The notes under the pieces are model-generated. The model was not told the DNA's origin. It searched no databases and saw only the letters and a program-made list of their open reading frames with translations. The translations under genes were made by a program, and so were the position numbers. From NCBI GenBank assembly GCA_964034945.1, contig OZ035962.1:114019234-114083233 (forward strand): a stretch of 64,000 nt of DNA, read 5' to 3'. The DNA is from Chrysopilus asiliformis. Taxonomy: Eukaryota > Arthropoda > Insecta > Diptera > Rhagionidae. This document shows positions 1 to 11,796 of this stretch, piece after piece (positions within the stretch are counted from its first letter, which is position 1; each line of letters opens with the position of its first letter).

Positions 1-2545
1 CGGCAACGCTACCCCGATCAAGCAAAAATATTATCCGATTTCTCCAGCGGTTCAGGCTCCTTTATATGAGGAGTTGGAAAGAATGTTGGCTCTAGGCGTA
101 ATCGAGGAAAGCGATAGTCCTTGGAGTAGTCCCGTGGTCCTGGTACGTAAACCCGGGAAAAATAGGCTCTGCCTAGATTCACGCAAGGTAAATTCCGTAA
201 CGATTAAAGACGCTTACCCACCTCCTCATGTAGAGGGCCTCCTTAGCCGTTTACATGATACTCTGTTTATCAGCAGTATCGACTTGAAAGATGCTTTTTG
301 GCAGGTGCCACTGGAGAAATCAAGTCGGCCCAAAACTGCATTCACGGTCCCCGGAAAACCCTTGTACCAATTCACAGTCATGCCATTTGGGTGCTGTAAT
401 TCAGTACAACGTTTATGTCGACTGATGGACAAGGTGATACCTTCCAGATTAAGGGATCGTGTTTTCGTTTACCTAGATGACCTGTTGGTAGTTTCACCTG
501 ACTTCCAGACCCATCTGAAAATCTTAGAGGAAGTAGCAGAGTGTTTAAGAAAAGCTAACTTAACGATAAACGTAAAGAAATCGAAATTTTGCTTTCGGGA
601 AGTTCGATATTTAGGCTACATTGTCGGAAATGGACAGTTGAAAACCGATCCACAGAAAGTATCTGCCATAATAAATTTTCCGTTACCCAAATCCGCACGA
701 CAGGTGCGTAGATTTTTAGGTATGTCCGGTTGGTATCGGAAATTTATTAAAGATTATGCAGCGGTTGCAGCTCCACTCACTGACACGTTAAAGCGTTCTA
801 AATCCTTTTCAATCACTCCTGAAGCAAAGAAATCCTTTGAAGATCTCAAAGCGGCACTCACCACTTCACCTGTTTTAACACATCCCGATTTTAGTCGTGA
901 ATTCTTTGTTCAGTGCGACGCCTCGGCCTCTGGGATTGGCGCTGTGCTTTATCAAAAGGACGATCAAGGATTAGATCGAGTGATTGCGTATATTTCACAG
1001 AAATTGAATAAAGCGCAATCCAATTACAGTGTGACCGAAAAGGAATGTCTTGCCGCCGTAGTCGCTGTGCAAAAATTCCGACAATATATTGAGGGTATGG
1101 AATTTACAATAATAACCGACCATGCGAGTCTGAGGTGGCTCATGGGTTTGAAGGACCTGAGCGGGCGTTTAGCGCGATGGAGCCTCAAACTCCAAGGTTT
1201 TCATTTCAAGATTCTTCATCGTAAAGGGTCCGAAAATACTGTTCCCGATACTCTTTCCCGAGCATTCGCCGAAGGAATCACGTTGGAGAATCAAATTTTA
1301 ACTATCGATCTGGAATCTGCCGAATTCAAAAATTCAGAATATCTGGATTTGATCGAAACAATCAAGAAAAATAATGAGCGTTTTCCAGATCTGAAAATCG
1401 TTGATGGTTTTGTTTACAAACGTGTATTGCCTTCCACAGGGGATATCGGAACAGATGAATTTTCTTGGAAATTGTGGGTTCCTTCTGCGTTAACGAATTC
1501 GCTCATTTCTTCGGCCCATGATCCGCCTCTGACTTCGCATGGGGGGATTGCAAAAACGTTATCGCGTATTCGCGAGTATTACTTTTGGCCAGGTATGTCG
1601 GCACAGGTACGAAATTATATCCGAAATTGCGATACCTGTAAGGAAACAAAAGCCGTTAATATGATTATGAGACCTCCGATGGGAAATAAGACCGAAACTA
1701 CGCGACCATTTCAACAACTCTACGCAGACTTTTTAGGACCTTATCCAAGATCCAAAAAGGGAAATTGTTATATTTTTGTGGTCTTGGATCATTTTAGTAA
1801 ATATGTATTTCTGAAACCACTTCGAAAAGCAAACGCTAGTTCGATTATTAACTTTTTGGAAGAGGAATTATTCAGTAAGTTTGGAGTACCACAAACTCTA
1901 TTTACAGATAATGGGAAACAATTCTTGTCAAAAGAATTCCAAAACTTATTGATGAAATATGGAATTTACCATATGAGAACGGGAAATTATGCTCCACAAG
2001 CGAATGCCTCAGAGCGAATAAATAGATCTGTGCTTTCGGCAATTCGCGCATATTTGACGGGAAACCAAAAAGATTGGGACAAACATATCCCAGAAATTGA
2101 GTGTGCTTTGCGTACCTCAAAACACCAATCCACCGGGGTAACACCTTACTTTGCACTTTTTGGGCAAAATATGGTGACGCATGGGTTAACATACAAATTA
2201 GCTAAAAAGTTAAATTTGCTAGAAGACAGCGAATTATTCGATCTAGAAAAAAACAATCGTTTAGAGATAATTCGAGCTGAATTAAAAGCAAACATGGAAA
2301 AAGCTTACCAACGTAACTCACACCAATACAATCTACGATCAAGAGACATAAAATATACACCGGGACAAATAGTCTTCAAAAGGAATTTTATTTTGAGTGA
2401 CAAATTGCATAATATAAATGCAAAGTTGTGTCCGAAATTCATAAAATGTAAAATCGTAAAACCAGTGGGAAATAGTCTCTACGAGATCGAGGACCTAAAG
2501 GGAAAGAAATTAGGCATATTTCATTGCAAGGACCTAAGGCCGTAA
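1..2545 (+). CDS. Ty3/gypsy LTR retrotransposon pol, 3' part (RT-RNase H-integrase), 5' truncated by window
   Basis: The frame is open from base 2 without an upstream stop, so the methionine at 74 is internal and the coding region starts outside the window. Numbering from that methionine, the reverse transcriptase palm carries SSIDLKDAFWQVPL (about 67-80), a TVMPFG block (about 101) and the catalytic YLDD (133-136). RNase H follows, with the CDAS motif near 282, then TDHASLRW and PDTLSR. The integrase has an HHCC zinc-binding region (H-x-H then CDTC, nt about 1520-1640) and a D,D,E core: D in YADFLG (nt about 1728), D in TDNGKQF (nt about 1907), E in NASERINRS (nt about 2010). No frameshift or stop interrupts 2.5 kb, so the copy is fairly young. 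The RT style resembles the mdg3/micropia branch, but that is an impression. No env-like frame follows. It is a mobile element, not a host gene. Confidence 0.93.
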   Translation, partial: GNATPIKQKYYPISPAVQAPLYEELERMLALGVIEESDSPWSSPVVLVRKPGKNRLCLDSRKVNSVTIKDAYPPPHVEGLLSRLHDTLFISSIDLKDAFWQVPLEKSSRPKTAFTVPGKPLYQFTVMPFGCCNSVQRLCRLMDKVIPSRLRDRVFVYLDDLLVVSPDFQTHLKILEEVAECLRKANLTINVKKSKFCFREVRYLGYIVGNGQLKTDPQKVSAIINFPLPKSARQVRRFLGMSGWYRKFIKDYAAVAAPLTDTLKRSKSFSITPEAKKSFEDLKAALTTSPVLTHPDFSREFFVQCDASASGIGAVLYQKDDQGLDRVIAYISQKLNKAQSNYSVTEKECLAAVVAVQKFRQYIEGMEFTIITDHASLRWLMGLKDLSGRLARWSLKLQGFHFKILHRKGSENTVPDTLSRAFAEGITLENQILTIDLESAEFKNSEYLDLIETIKKNNERFPDLKIVDGFVYKRVLPSTGDIGTDEFSWKLWVPSALTNSLISSAHDPPLTSHGGIAKTLSRIREYYFWPGMSAQVRNYIRNCDTCKETKAVNMIMRPPMGNKTETTRPFQQLYADFLGPYPRSKKGNCYIFVVLDHFSKYVFLKPLRKANASSIINFLEEELFSKFGVPQTLFTDNGKQFLSKEFQNLLMKYGIYHMRTGNYAPQANASERINRSVLSAIRAYLTGNQKDWDKHIPEIECALRTSKHQSTGVTPYFALFGQNMVTHGLTYKLAKKLNLLEDSELFDLEKNNRLEIIRAELKANMEKAYQRNSHQYNLRSRDIKYTPGQIVFKRNFILSDKLHNINAKLCPKFIKCKIVKPVGNSLYEIEDLKGKKLGIFHCKDLRP

Positions 2546-2735
2546 GATCATAATTATTATGCCCGGCTACATAAAGTGGGTTCTTCTCCACGTTCCATAT
2601 ATACGAACAATTATGTTGGTCACCTGAAATCAATATGAAAATACGCTGTTTTCCAATTTTTTTTCCATAATGAGATTTTGTCAAAAATATTGGTGTTGTA
2701 GCAGCCGCCCTAAAAAAAAAAAAAAAAAGAAAATA
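2546..2735 (+). other. 3' flank of the gypsy element; possible LTR start and A17 tract
   Basis: After the pol stop there is a short AT-rich stretch, then TGTAGCAGCCGCCCT (from 2697) followed at once by seventeen A residues (2712-2728). A TG dinucleotide is where a 3' LTR could begin, but the upstream LTR is outside the window and I find no convincing polypurine tract. The A-run could also be a poly(A)-like end. A short stem-loop (arms AGTTAAGTAA and TTACTTAACT, 2741-2780) follows. Not resolved. Confidence 0.3.
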
Positions 2736-4760
2736 AAATGAGTTAAGTAAGGTCAGTAAAATCATTGATATTTACTTAACTAAAAAGTCCATTTGCCACT
2801 TGAGAAAAATCCCCTCACCTAACACTAAAGAAAAACAAAGTTAATATTTAAAAATTCCATGCAAATCGTAATAAGAGATTTTCTTATTACTATTGCTGCT
2901 TGGACGAACAATTGCTGCTTGGAGGTGTTGTTGCTGCTTTGGCAATCAAAGTCGATGGTACTTCCACCAGTTCCATCGGTCAAACAGCAAACGAAATCAT
3001 TTTCGTCGTTCGTTGGCTTCATTCCATTTGCTTCAACAATGATCGTTTTTCATTTCGCAGAAAGTTGATGTACAATCTGGAAGTAAAAGGAATCTTAATT
3101 TCAATCGAATGTATTACATGTAAAATCATTTCAAACTTACATTGATAACAAAAAAATATGAAGATTTTTATTTTCCATTATTCGACGACTTTCTTGTCTC
3201 ATTACAGTTTGGATAAACAATATTCGCGTTGACTGATAATTCCTTAAAAGGTTTACAAAATTATTTCGGCGGTTATCTGCTTTTAAATAGAAATACTTAC
3301 CTAAATATACTTCTAAAACAAATGGTCTAAATTAAATATGGAATTCAAAATTAGCGCTTCGTTACCGTATTTTTTCTGAACATTAACAAAAAAAGTAGAA
3401 TATAAACTATTAGGATGTAGAAGAGATATTATTTTCCTTACTCCCGAATTATTATTAGCAAAAATCTCATTACAGGGAGAAAATGAGTATCAAATATTCA
3501 TGCAGTGATCATTAGATAGTGCAAGATGATTGCGAATATTCCCTTCATAATCGATAGTTAAAAAGAGATATGGATACCCAACGATCTCGAGGTAGTTTCT
3601 CTAAAGTGGGAGAAGAAAAAAATAATTCTCCGAAGCTGATCCTCGATCCAAATGCTTCAGGATCTCGAATTTTTTTCTTCTGGCCTCGTTCCTCGAGTGA
3701 GGACGTAGACCGAATTTTTTTCTATGTCCGATTAAAAAAATATATAGAATTTCAATTAAAATTCAGTCAAGTGGTGCTTTAATTATCAAGATTTTATAAT
3801 TAACCCTTGAAAAGTGCGGTGAAGTTTAAATATTTTAATATTCTGTGAATCCTTGGTGCGAATTCGTAGATGCAAGGAGGGAAAACCGCATGGTCAGAAA
3901 GTTCTTGACCAAGGAATTTTTTTCACATTAATATTTCAAAGAATACAACTCAGGTAAAAATTTTCAAATTTTTGTGTGAGTGAATTTTCCTAATTCTTGG
4001 CTGTTCTATCAGGGCGAGGCCAGAATTTAATTTTATGTCTACTTCTAATTTTGTTCTAAACAAAATTAAAATTCTTCGTGAAGCCTGAACAAAGAGGCGA
4101 CATTTTTTTCCGTCGATTTCATTGAAATCTTTTCCACCTGGGGAATAAAATTTTTGCTGAAAACTCCAGTTTGCCGAGTGCAGCATTTGCCGCAGATTTC
4201 CAGAGGCTATAAAGATTTTCACCGTGGAAAAGCTGAAAAGAAAATTCATCAATTTCGAGATTTCCAGAAATAACCGGACTTTTGAGTAGCGGTATTTAGA
4301 AGCGGTTCTTTCAACTTTATAAAAGGAGCACATTTTTTTTCATCAAGAGTAATTGAAGTACATTTTTGCGACTACTGTAAGTCAGCCATCTTAAAATATT
4401 TTCACATTTTTTATCTGTGCTAAAAACATAAAGAATTAGTTAAATTTAAAAAAACTACAATCGACGTAAAACAACAAACATATAATAAATTTTAGAGTAG
4501 TTAAATCCAGGATTAAATTTTGATTAAATTGTTAAAAAGTTTTGTGAACGTTTTCACCCCGTTCGTTTAACCTGTCGACGAAATATCGAAGTAGCCAAAT
4601 TTTATGCTACTCCCTTATCATCGATAAAACTGAGCTCAATTTTTTTTGATCGATCGAATTACGCGAAAAGGATTTTCCTGGTTTATATTAGCCACAGATT
4701 TTATACGGTGGTGATCATGAGTTTTCCTAGGGTTAATCTTTTGTCTTTGTCACTAATTGT
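2736..4760. other. No gene seen; unassigned, moderately AT-rich
   Basis: Only short overlapping frames without recognisable domains occur here. 3550-4340 is somewhat less AT-rich and could be degraded LTR or other transposon DNA, but no terminal repeats were found. Confidence 0.5.
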
Positions 4761-5070
4761 TTTAGTTAAATATATTATCGAATTATAAATTATTATGATT
4801 ATTCTATTTACAATTTCATCATATTTAAATTATTCTTATTATTCTATTTATTATTCCATTATTTAAATTATTATTATTCGTCCTTATTTAAATTATATTA
4901 TTTATTATATTTGCAATTTCATTATTTAAAATATTATGGTTAACTATATTTACAATTTCTTTATATTTATATAACTAATTATTATGTATGCGCTATCTGT
5001 TTAAATTTTTTTTGATCATTATATTATTTCAATTATTTAAAACCAATATTATTATATGTATATGATAACT
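4761..5070. repeat. AT-rich degenerate tandem-like repeat
   Basis: Variants of the words ATTATTCTATTTA, TTTAAATTATTA and TTTACAATTTC recur roughly every 30-100 bases in an almost pure A/T stretch. The copies are diverged and period and copy number cannot be fixed by eye. Confidence 0.45.
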
Positions 5071-6119
5071 TAAGTCTATCTTAAAAAAACTTATTTGTTG
5101 CAACATTTTCGATAATAATACATATTTCGTACAAGCGAGGAAAACCAAAATGTTTCATTAAAACGGTTAATTTCAGGTGGGTGTGGGTGGAAATATGCGG
5201 TGTGAAATAATCAGACAAAATTAACTTGGTCAGCTAAATAAGCGCCGATATCTGTAAATGCTTGAATACTACTTTAAGTCCCAAGATCCTTCCCATAAGT
5301 AAAGTTATTTTATGTTGTCCATGAGTGGCACGAAAATTTATTTATGTAGGCGTAAATCGTTTGATGGTAAGTCAAAGACCCACTCCATATCCGGCGAGCT
5401 TAGTCGCAGCAAACGCCAGCGTGCCACACCGACGAGCCTCAAACATCAAACTTTAAAATTCATGCGAGTTTTGAAAAATCCTTACAAACGACGTCTTACA
5501 AGATCCAAGTAGAAATGAGTAAGCGGTAACAAATATAATTTGATGCGAACTCTTATATTGGTTTTTAAGCGTTTCAAAAACTCAAATCTATATGCTTGCC
5601 AACGCGGTGTGCGTCTGCACTAATGCCTCGTTTATCCGTTTTTTTGGCAACAGTTTGCACTACGACACAAGATCTCGAAATTTATAACTGAAAAACGCCC
5701 TAAACTCGAATTTTTTCATAGAAAATGACCGGAATAAATTCGAAATTTGATAACTTTTGCTAAATAAATAAAATTCGCGAAGGAATACAAAAATCGCAAG
5801 TGTAAATGGGGCGTAAAATTTACCCATACTTGTACGATTTCCAAAAACTAGTTTCATCAATAATAATTGATAAAAATCTTACTAAAAATTGAACATCAAT
5901 AAAGAATTACGTCAGGTTTGAAAGAATAAAATTTTGGGTTCATGGTGAAAAGTAAAATTTTTTTTTAGCTTTTTGTAAAACCAAAAAAGCATAATGTCTG
6001 CATGCACAATGGAAATGCCAATATTCTAGACAAATTTACATCAATTTAATAATAAAAAGACAACGTCAAATCCCACACTAAAAAGTTTAATAACTAATTA
6101 ATTGCATTCAGAGATCTCA
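5071..6119. other. No gene seen
   Basis: Short frames only, with no start context, splice pattern or domain. 5312-5512 encodes a basic peptide of 66 residues with no recognisable similarity. Confidence 0.5.
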
Positions 6120-6960
6120 CACTTAATTAACTCGTCTAGCGAAGCTTTTTTTCTTGTTCGCGCGTCTGCAGCCTAAAATTCAAATTGCATACACCATGAA
6201 AACAAACAGCCAACAGTAACCCCAATTTCAATGCCAAAACGACATTAAAGTCCAATTTATGCCGTGCAAAATTTATACACAAAAAGCTCCGCCAAATCGG
6301 TCAAAAATCACATTGACTTCACCTCCAAAATTCACCGGCCGCATACCGGTTCAAAGACCTGAGCTCAAAAGATTGCAGCATAACCGTCCAAATTGCATTG
6401 CGATCCGTTCGATCGAGGGGGCAAACATTTCGCTTTCGGCGGTCTTGAACTTTTCCCCGAAAATGTTTTGCAGATTTTGATATTTCGACGATCGGAAGCT
6501 TACGTGCGAAGTAGTCGAAGAGGGGGGAAAGGTAGGTTAGAGGGACGTACGGCGAGCAAAAAGCTGCATCTGGTGAGTTTTTTGTGCAGCAACTTTAAGA
6601 TTGTGCCAACGCCCGCCGACCTTCGCTAAGGTCAGAGACATAATTTATGGTTCCGTCGCGGATTTCTTATGTCGCAATCGCTTGTTGTTTCGATTCCTCT
6701 GCCACTACATGGAAGCTTCCGCCAATTTAAGCGAAGTGCAGCTTTGTATGAGATCAGAAATCTGCCAGGAATGTTGATAGCAAAGTGAGGCAATACGAGA
6801 AAAACATTTTCGTGAAATGAAATCGAAAAATACCAGCGCAGCGTCAAAAAAAAAGTGGGCAGGGGGTAGAAAGGCAGATTTTAGGTTCAGGTATACACAG
6901 GTGTGTGCCTTTGTGTGTAGTGAGCTTTTTTGCATTGGCATTTGATACACGTTTCAGGTA
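6120..6960. promoter_or_regulatory. GC-richer, non-repetitive block; candidate regulatory DNA
   Basis: Base composition is clearly richer in G, C and CpG than the flanks, and no transposon ends or long coding frame are visible. A small hairpin with arms GACCTT/AAGGTC lies near 6617-6632. In fly genes with large introns, such blocks are often enhancers; that is the only basis for the call. Confidence 0.25.
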
Positions 6961-8440
6961 GATTCGCGGTGATTGTGTTATTTATCCAAAAATTTCGCCG
7001 GTTCCTCTCAACTTTGCAAAGTTTTTGGAACCGGTAGAATAAATCTTAGCCGGGTGACTCACGGAGTACGGAATTTATGCTTTAGAGCCCATAAACTAGT
7101 TACGTTGTTGAATGCTCGATCTGTTGCACGCTCATTTGAAACTCACGCGTTAACGCGTCTTTTGCAGTAGGTTGAGATGACCGCAGATCTGGGGGTCATT
7201 CATTGGATTTGGGATTTTTTTCAGCGCGTTTTCAATTTGATTCTGAAAAATCTTGGATCCCACTAGGCCGATATGGTCACTGTTTGTGGCTTTGCTTACA
7301 AATAGATAACTTATGCGATGCTATCCAATCAGAAATTTATGTAAGATACGATCGACACCTTGTTCATTATGATTCTCGTTTCTTAAGATGATACAGCAGA
7401 AAATTATGGTTTTCTGTGTTATTATCGTGCGGAACGCACAAGCACTTCCGCTCCAAACGATTGTGCTAACAAAATCGTCTAATTTGACAAATTTCCCCTT
7501 TTTTTCTACAGTTTTAGGCTCAACGTGTCGTTTAACTAAAAGTTTTAAATAATTTTGACTGAGTCAGCTTCCTTTATTTTTATAAATAGAGGTTCTTTTA
7601 GCATAAAACTGATTTTCGTGACTAAAGATGTGTCAGTTTTGTGGTTTTATCGTTTTTATGCGTTTAAATTTTTTTTCTTGCAAAATATTTGTTTTATCGT
7701 AGGCGAGGGTTTACGTATTTTTTTTACATTGGACTTGCACCCACATAAAATGATAGTGTAGAGGAAAGAAAAACACTTCGGTCAAGACACTTAAATTTAT
7801 AAAAAAAATATTATTGAAATAAGGGTCGGAAAATAAATCGGGAACCTATTTTTGCGGATTTGTAACTGAAAAATGAGTTTTAGCAAGGCTATATTTGTTA
7901 GCTGACGACTATGTTTTAGTTTTGAAAAAAATCGTCGTTTAGATTTTGAGAATCTGGGAAAACGGTTCCAAAAATTGGATTTTTTCACATTTTCTTTAAA
8001 AACGGGATAGTTTGGTGTTCGTCTTCTGCTGTATAACGTCTTAAAATGGACTAGTTATGGATGTAGAATATAACAATAACTAAAATATTGGAAGAAATAT
8101 GGGAGAAATTTTTGAAGGTGATCGAGAATCAATCGATAAAACCCTCGGATGCGGGAAGCTTTATGAGCTCGCTTGAAAAAAAAACTGGATCTAAATTCTA
8201 ACTATTATTATTATTTTTATTTATAAGTAAAGCAAATTACTAAAATTGTTGATTTTTCTTGAGTATTCTAGTGTTATTTTTGGGATAATTTTAAGCCCCT
8301 CTTGCCCTAATAGAACGTACCTAGTTGCGAGCCTTTTTTAAACTATTTGTTGGCGCAATTTTACCGAGAGATATAATAAAAATGTATTTGACTGAAAGAG
8401 ATAAGTTTCGAAAGACTTTCAGTATTAATATTTATTATTT
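6961..8440. other. No gene seen
   Basis: AT-rich sequence with short unconvincing frames. A small stem (CTGAAAG/CTTTCAG) sits near 8390-8422. Confidence 0.5.
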
Positions 8441-8860
8441 ATTTAAAAAATTTAACATTTAAACTTTTCCTTTTTCCGCCTGTCCGTCCGTCTGTCCGTA
8501 CGCATGATAACTTTTAAAGGCATTGATAACTTTTGAAGGCTAGAAATTTGCATATGTATGTATGTAGGTTTCTCGTAAAATGTTCGGTTAAATCGGACCG
8601 TTTCTTCCCTTCTCCCCATACAAACGATAATTTTTTTTTGCAATTTTCCCCAAAACGTTTAGTCGCACAGCAATATGTGTTTACATAACTCTGAAATAAA
8701 TCTACCATACATCAAAATTCAATCGGACCATTCCTTTTTCCCGTTCCACATACATATGTGATTTTTTTAAATAATCATTTTGTCTATCCTCATATAGAGT
8801 ATTTGACGATTAGCCTCTGCTGGCAATTATAGTTTTTTTCTTGTGTTTTTTCTTTTAAAT
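8441..8860 (-). repeat. Interspersed repeat with CTGTCCGTCCG core, copy in reverse orientation
   Basis: Read on the - strand, 8860-8700 shares long blocks with 17684-17840 and 62764-62895: an AATTGC start, GTCAAATACTCTATATGA, and a TGGTCCGATTG...TTTTGATGTATG block. Its + strand left part has a CTGTCCGTCCGTCTGTCCGT run and a CCCCATACAAACGA block that recur in the element at 16171-16715. It is a non-coding interspersed family; its class is unknown to me. Confidence 0.6.
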
Positions 8861-9928
8861 ATTGACTGGAATGATTCACTCGCAAGGAATTAGTTTATGA
8901 CTGTCTATATGTCAATTTTTTTGTCATACGTGATAAAAAAATGACTAATTTTTAAGACACCTTTTAAGTTATGTGTCAAATTCAGCCGAAAGATTTGAAT
9001 TTGTTGGTTTTCTATGAAAAACTTTTAATTAAACCTACAGAGAATGTGTTAACAAATGAAATTTTTGTCTGAAGCCAAACAAATTTTTTTTTGTCATTCA
9101 CACAAAAATTACTTCAATAATGAGTCAATGTTGTATGATTTAATAAAACATAATTTTTAAATTTAGATAACTGATATTGGATTTTTTTTTTGTTAGGCAA
9201 AGTTGAACAAAATTCAAACATACCTACGGAAGTGGTTGGATTAAAATGTTATGCTTCTATATTATGATCAGAAAATTGTAGTCCTATTTACGCTTAGAAT
9301 GTTAAACAAGAATCAATCTGTCGACTGTCAATCTATTTTTACGCGTGTGTGCGATGAGTGGTAATTTTTTTGTGTTCTCCGAAAACAAAACATAAATATT
9401 TATGATGGGAGAATGAAAAGCTAAAGAAAATCCGAAGCATAGAAGAAATATCATTAAAAAATATAAACATAACATAAATCATAGAGTAGTAATTCGTATC
9501 TGTAGGTAATACCATAGATATACACATAAATACAATGAAATACGAAATTCGATTACTACCAAACGTGAATAATGATAAATTTCTCCCCAATCATATTTCA
9601 TTTATAAACATTCAATGTTCTCGACATAAGTTTGCATCTGGATTGAGGCTTCTATGCATCCTAATTATTTTCATTTGGTTTTCGATTATGTTTCATATTT
9701 ACACGTGATTGAATAAGATACACTTAGACATACTCGAAATCATAATAAATGTTATATTCTGTTTTGCAAAAAAAAAATAAAAAAAATCAGCGATGATTTC
9801 GTTCAATGCTTCAAAAAACCGAAAATATTTATAAAAATTCACAAACATTTAGTAGATCTTCAGTCTTAATGGCGATTTCGCAAATGCGAGTGGCTGACTT
9901 TCACACGCTAAATCTTTCAATTAGAAAA
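8861..9928. other. No gene seen
   Basis: AT-rich sequence up to the TA target of the mariner insertion. The short frames show no domain. Confidence 0.5.
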
Positions 9929-9930
9929 TA

Positions 9931-11221
9931 ACACATGGATCAATAAGTCCCGAGACTAACAATGAAAACAACATTTTTTTGCCAAATTTTTTTTTATTCA
10001 TCAATATAATCACCTTTTAGGGTGATACAATCGTTCCAACGCTTTTCCAATTTTTCAATACCATGTTTATAAAAAAAATTATCTTTCGCTTCAAAATAAG
10101 CTTCAGTTTCAGCGATGACCTCCTCATTTGAGCCAAATCTTTTTCCCTGGAGCATTTTTTTAAGATCAGCAAAGAGCCAGTAGTCACTGGGGGCTAAATC
10201 TGGCGAGTATGGGGGGTGGGGAAGCAGATGAAAGCCCAATTCGTTCAATTTTGCCATTGTTTTCATCGACTTGCGGCAGGGTGCATTGTCTTGGTGAAAA
10301 AGGATTTTTTTTCTCTGCATGTGCGGTCGTTTTTTTGCGATTTCCTCCTTCAAACGCACCAGCAAGTCAATATAATAATCACTGTTGATCGATTTACCCT
10401 TTTCGAGGTAGTCAATGAAAATCACGCCATGCGTATCCCAAAAAACTGACGCCATGACTTTGCCAGCTGACTGCTGCGTTTTCGGACGCTTCGGACGGCT
10501 TTCGCCAGCTGTGCGCCACTCAGATGACTGCCGCTTCGACTCTGGAGTGTAGTGATGTATCCATGTTTCGTCCATGGACACGTAACGACGCAAGAAATCT
10601 TTTTTATTGCGAGTAAATAGCGATAAACAGCTTTCTGAATCATCGACTCGTTGCTGTTTTTGTTCCATCGAAAGCAATCGCGGCACCCACTTGGAAAAAA
10701 CCTTTTTCATGCTCAATTTTTCATGAAGGATAGTAAATGCACTTCCATATGATATCTGTGTTATCTCAGCAATCTCACGGAGCTTCACTTTACGATCTTT
10801 CATTATAATTTTTGTCACTTCACTCACATTTTCCGGTGTAACGGCTTCCACAGGTCTACCCGAGCGTTCCGCGTCATTTGTGTCGGTACGACCACGTTTA
10901 AACTCGGCAAACCACCGACAAATCGTTGCTTTTGATGGACAAGAGTCCGGGTAACATTTTTCAATCCATTGTTTCGCTTGCACGGTGTTTTTACCCATTA
11001 AAAAACAATGTTTTATCAGAACACGAAACTCGGTTTTTTCCATTTTTTAAACAAACTACAAAACGACTTTACTCCAACCTCGATAACTCAGCTGTTTCTG
11101 GTCCGATCGACTTAAAATTTTGACACGTTTCAAGCAAAGTTAGTACTCTAGAAAGACGTGGTTACTGGTTTACTACGAGCGTCATCTCTGGGTTAGTCTC
11201 GGGACTTATTGATCCATGTGT
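9931..11221 (-). mobile_element. Full-length mariner transposon with perfect TIRs
   Basis: The element is 1291 bp and flanked by TA at 9929-9930 and 11222-11223, the target duplication of Tc1/mariner transposons. Its terminal inverted repeats match perfectly over 30 bp, each beginning ACACATGGATCAATAAGTCC. It holds one uninterrupted transposase frame on the - strand. Perfect termini and an intact frame point to a recent insertion. Confidence 0.96.
9994..11043 (-). CDS. mariner transposase, 349 aa, intact
   Basis: DNA transposase that cuts and pastes its own element. The N-terminal half carries two helix-turn-helix regions (about residues 1-110), followed by the linker motif WVPRLL (119-124). 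The DDE/D core has D158 (SMDETWIHHY), D252 (HQDNAPC) and D287 (YSPDLAPSDYW), with exactly 34 residues between the last two, the D,D34D signature of mariner. Length equals that of well-known mariner enzymes (about 345-350). Overall wording is closest to the irritans-type branch, which I state with moderate confidence. The residue after DNAPC is R rather than the usual H; whether that affects activity is unknown. The ATG at 11043 is the natural start, 150 bases inside the 5' TIR. Confidence 0.95.
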   Translation of the reverse strand: MEKTEFRVLIKHCFLMGKNTVQAKQWIEKCYPDSCPSKATICRWFAEFKRGRTDTNDAERSGRPVEAVTPENVSEVTKIIMKDRKVKLREIAEITQISYGSAFTILHEKLSMKKVFSKWVPRLLSMEQKQQRVDDSESCLSLFTRNKKDFLRRYVSMDETWIHHYTPESKRQSSEWRTAGESRPKRPKTQQSAGKVMASVFWDTHGVIFIDYLEKGKSINSDYYIDLLVRLKEEIAKKRPHMQRKKILFHQDNAPCRKSMKTMAKLNELGFHLLPHPPYSPDLAPSDYWLFADLKKMLQGKRFGSNEEVIAETEAYFEAKDNFFYKHGIEKLEKRWNDCITLKGDYIDE

Positions 11222-11223
11222 TA

Positions 11224-11332
11224 GTTAATTTTAATAACAAAAATAGTCAATTTAACCACAAAATAGTAAATTTTTCTAGTAAGTAGTTAAATTTATTATA
11301 AAAATACTCGGTTTTGACTATTTTTGTAATCA
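11224..11332. other. Short spacer between mariner and Helitron
   Basis: Contains a 14-bp inverted repeat around AAAAATAGTCAA (about 11237 and 11312), probably incidental in AT-rich DNA. Confidence 0.35.
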
Positions 11333-11796
11333 TCATACTAATATATAAAAATGAGTTGGTGTCTGTCTGCCTGCGTGAAAAAACGGCTGAACCGATTGAC
11401 TTGAAATTTGGCATGAGTGTCTGTGGTAGTTCTGGTTCCAACATAGGCATACGGAAAAGTAGCGCGAGGGGTGGGGGAGTAAGTGGAGGGGGAAAAGTGA
11501 TCTCGAAACTTAGTTTTTGGGCTATGTTACTCTTTCGCGGCGAAACTATCGAACCGATTGGCCTAAAATTTGGCATAGATGTTCGTCGGGGATCCAGCCC
11601 CAAAATAGACCCATTAAAAAGTAGCCCGAGAGGTGGGGGGAGTAAGGGGAGGGGGTAAAGTCATCTCGAAACTTAGTTTTTCCTCTATGTTACCCTTTCG
11701 CGGGGAAACTACCGAGACGATTGGCCTGAAGTTTAGCTCCAACATAGACCATAAAAAAAAATTGAAAAAACTTAACCCGGCAACGATGCAAGCTAG
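11333..11796 (+). mobile_element. Non-autonomous Helitron-like element, copy 1
   Basis: Starts TCATACTAATATATAAAAAT and ends GCAAGCTAG, inserted between A (11332) and T (11797), as Helitrons do. Near the end, the copy at 45099-45417 has the hairpin CCCGGCAACGACGGG; here it is shortened to CCCGGCAACGATGC, so this copy is decayed. The inside contains repeated GAACCGATTGGCCT-type blocks and a GGGGGAGTAAG stretch. No Rep/helicase coding is present. Confidence 0.8.
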
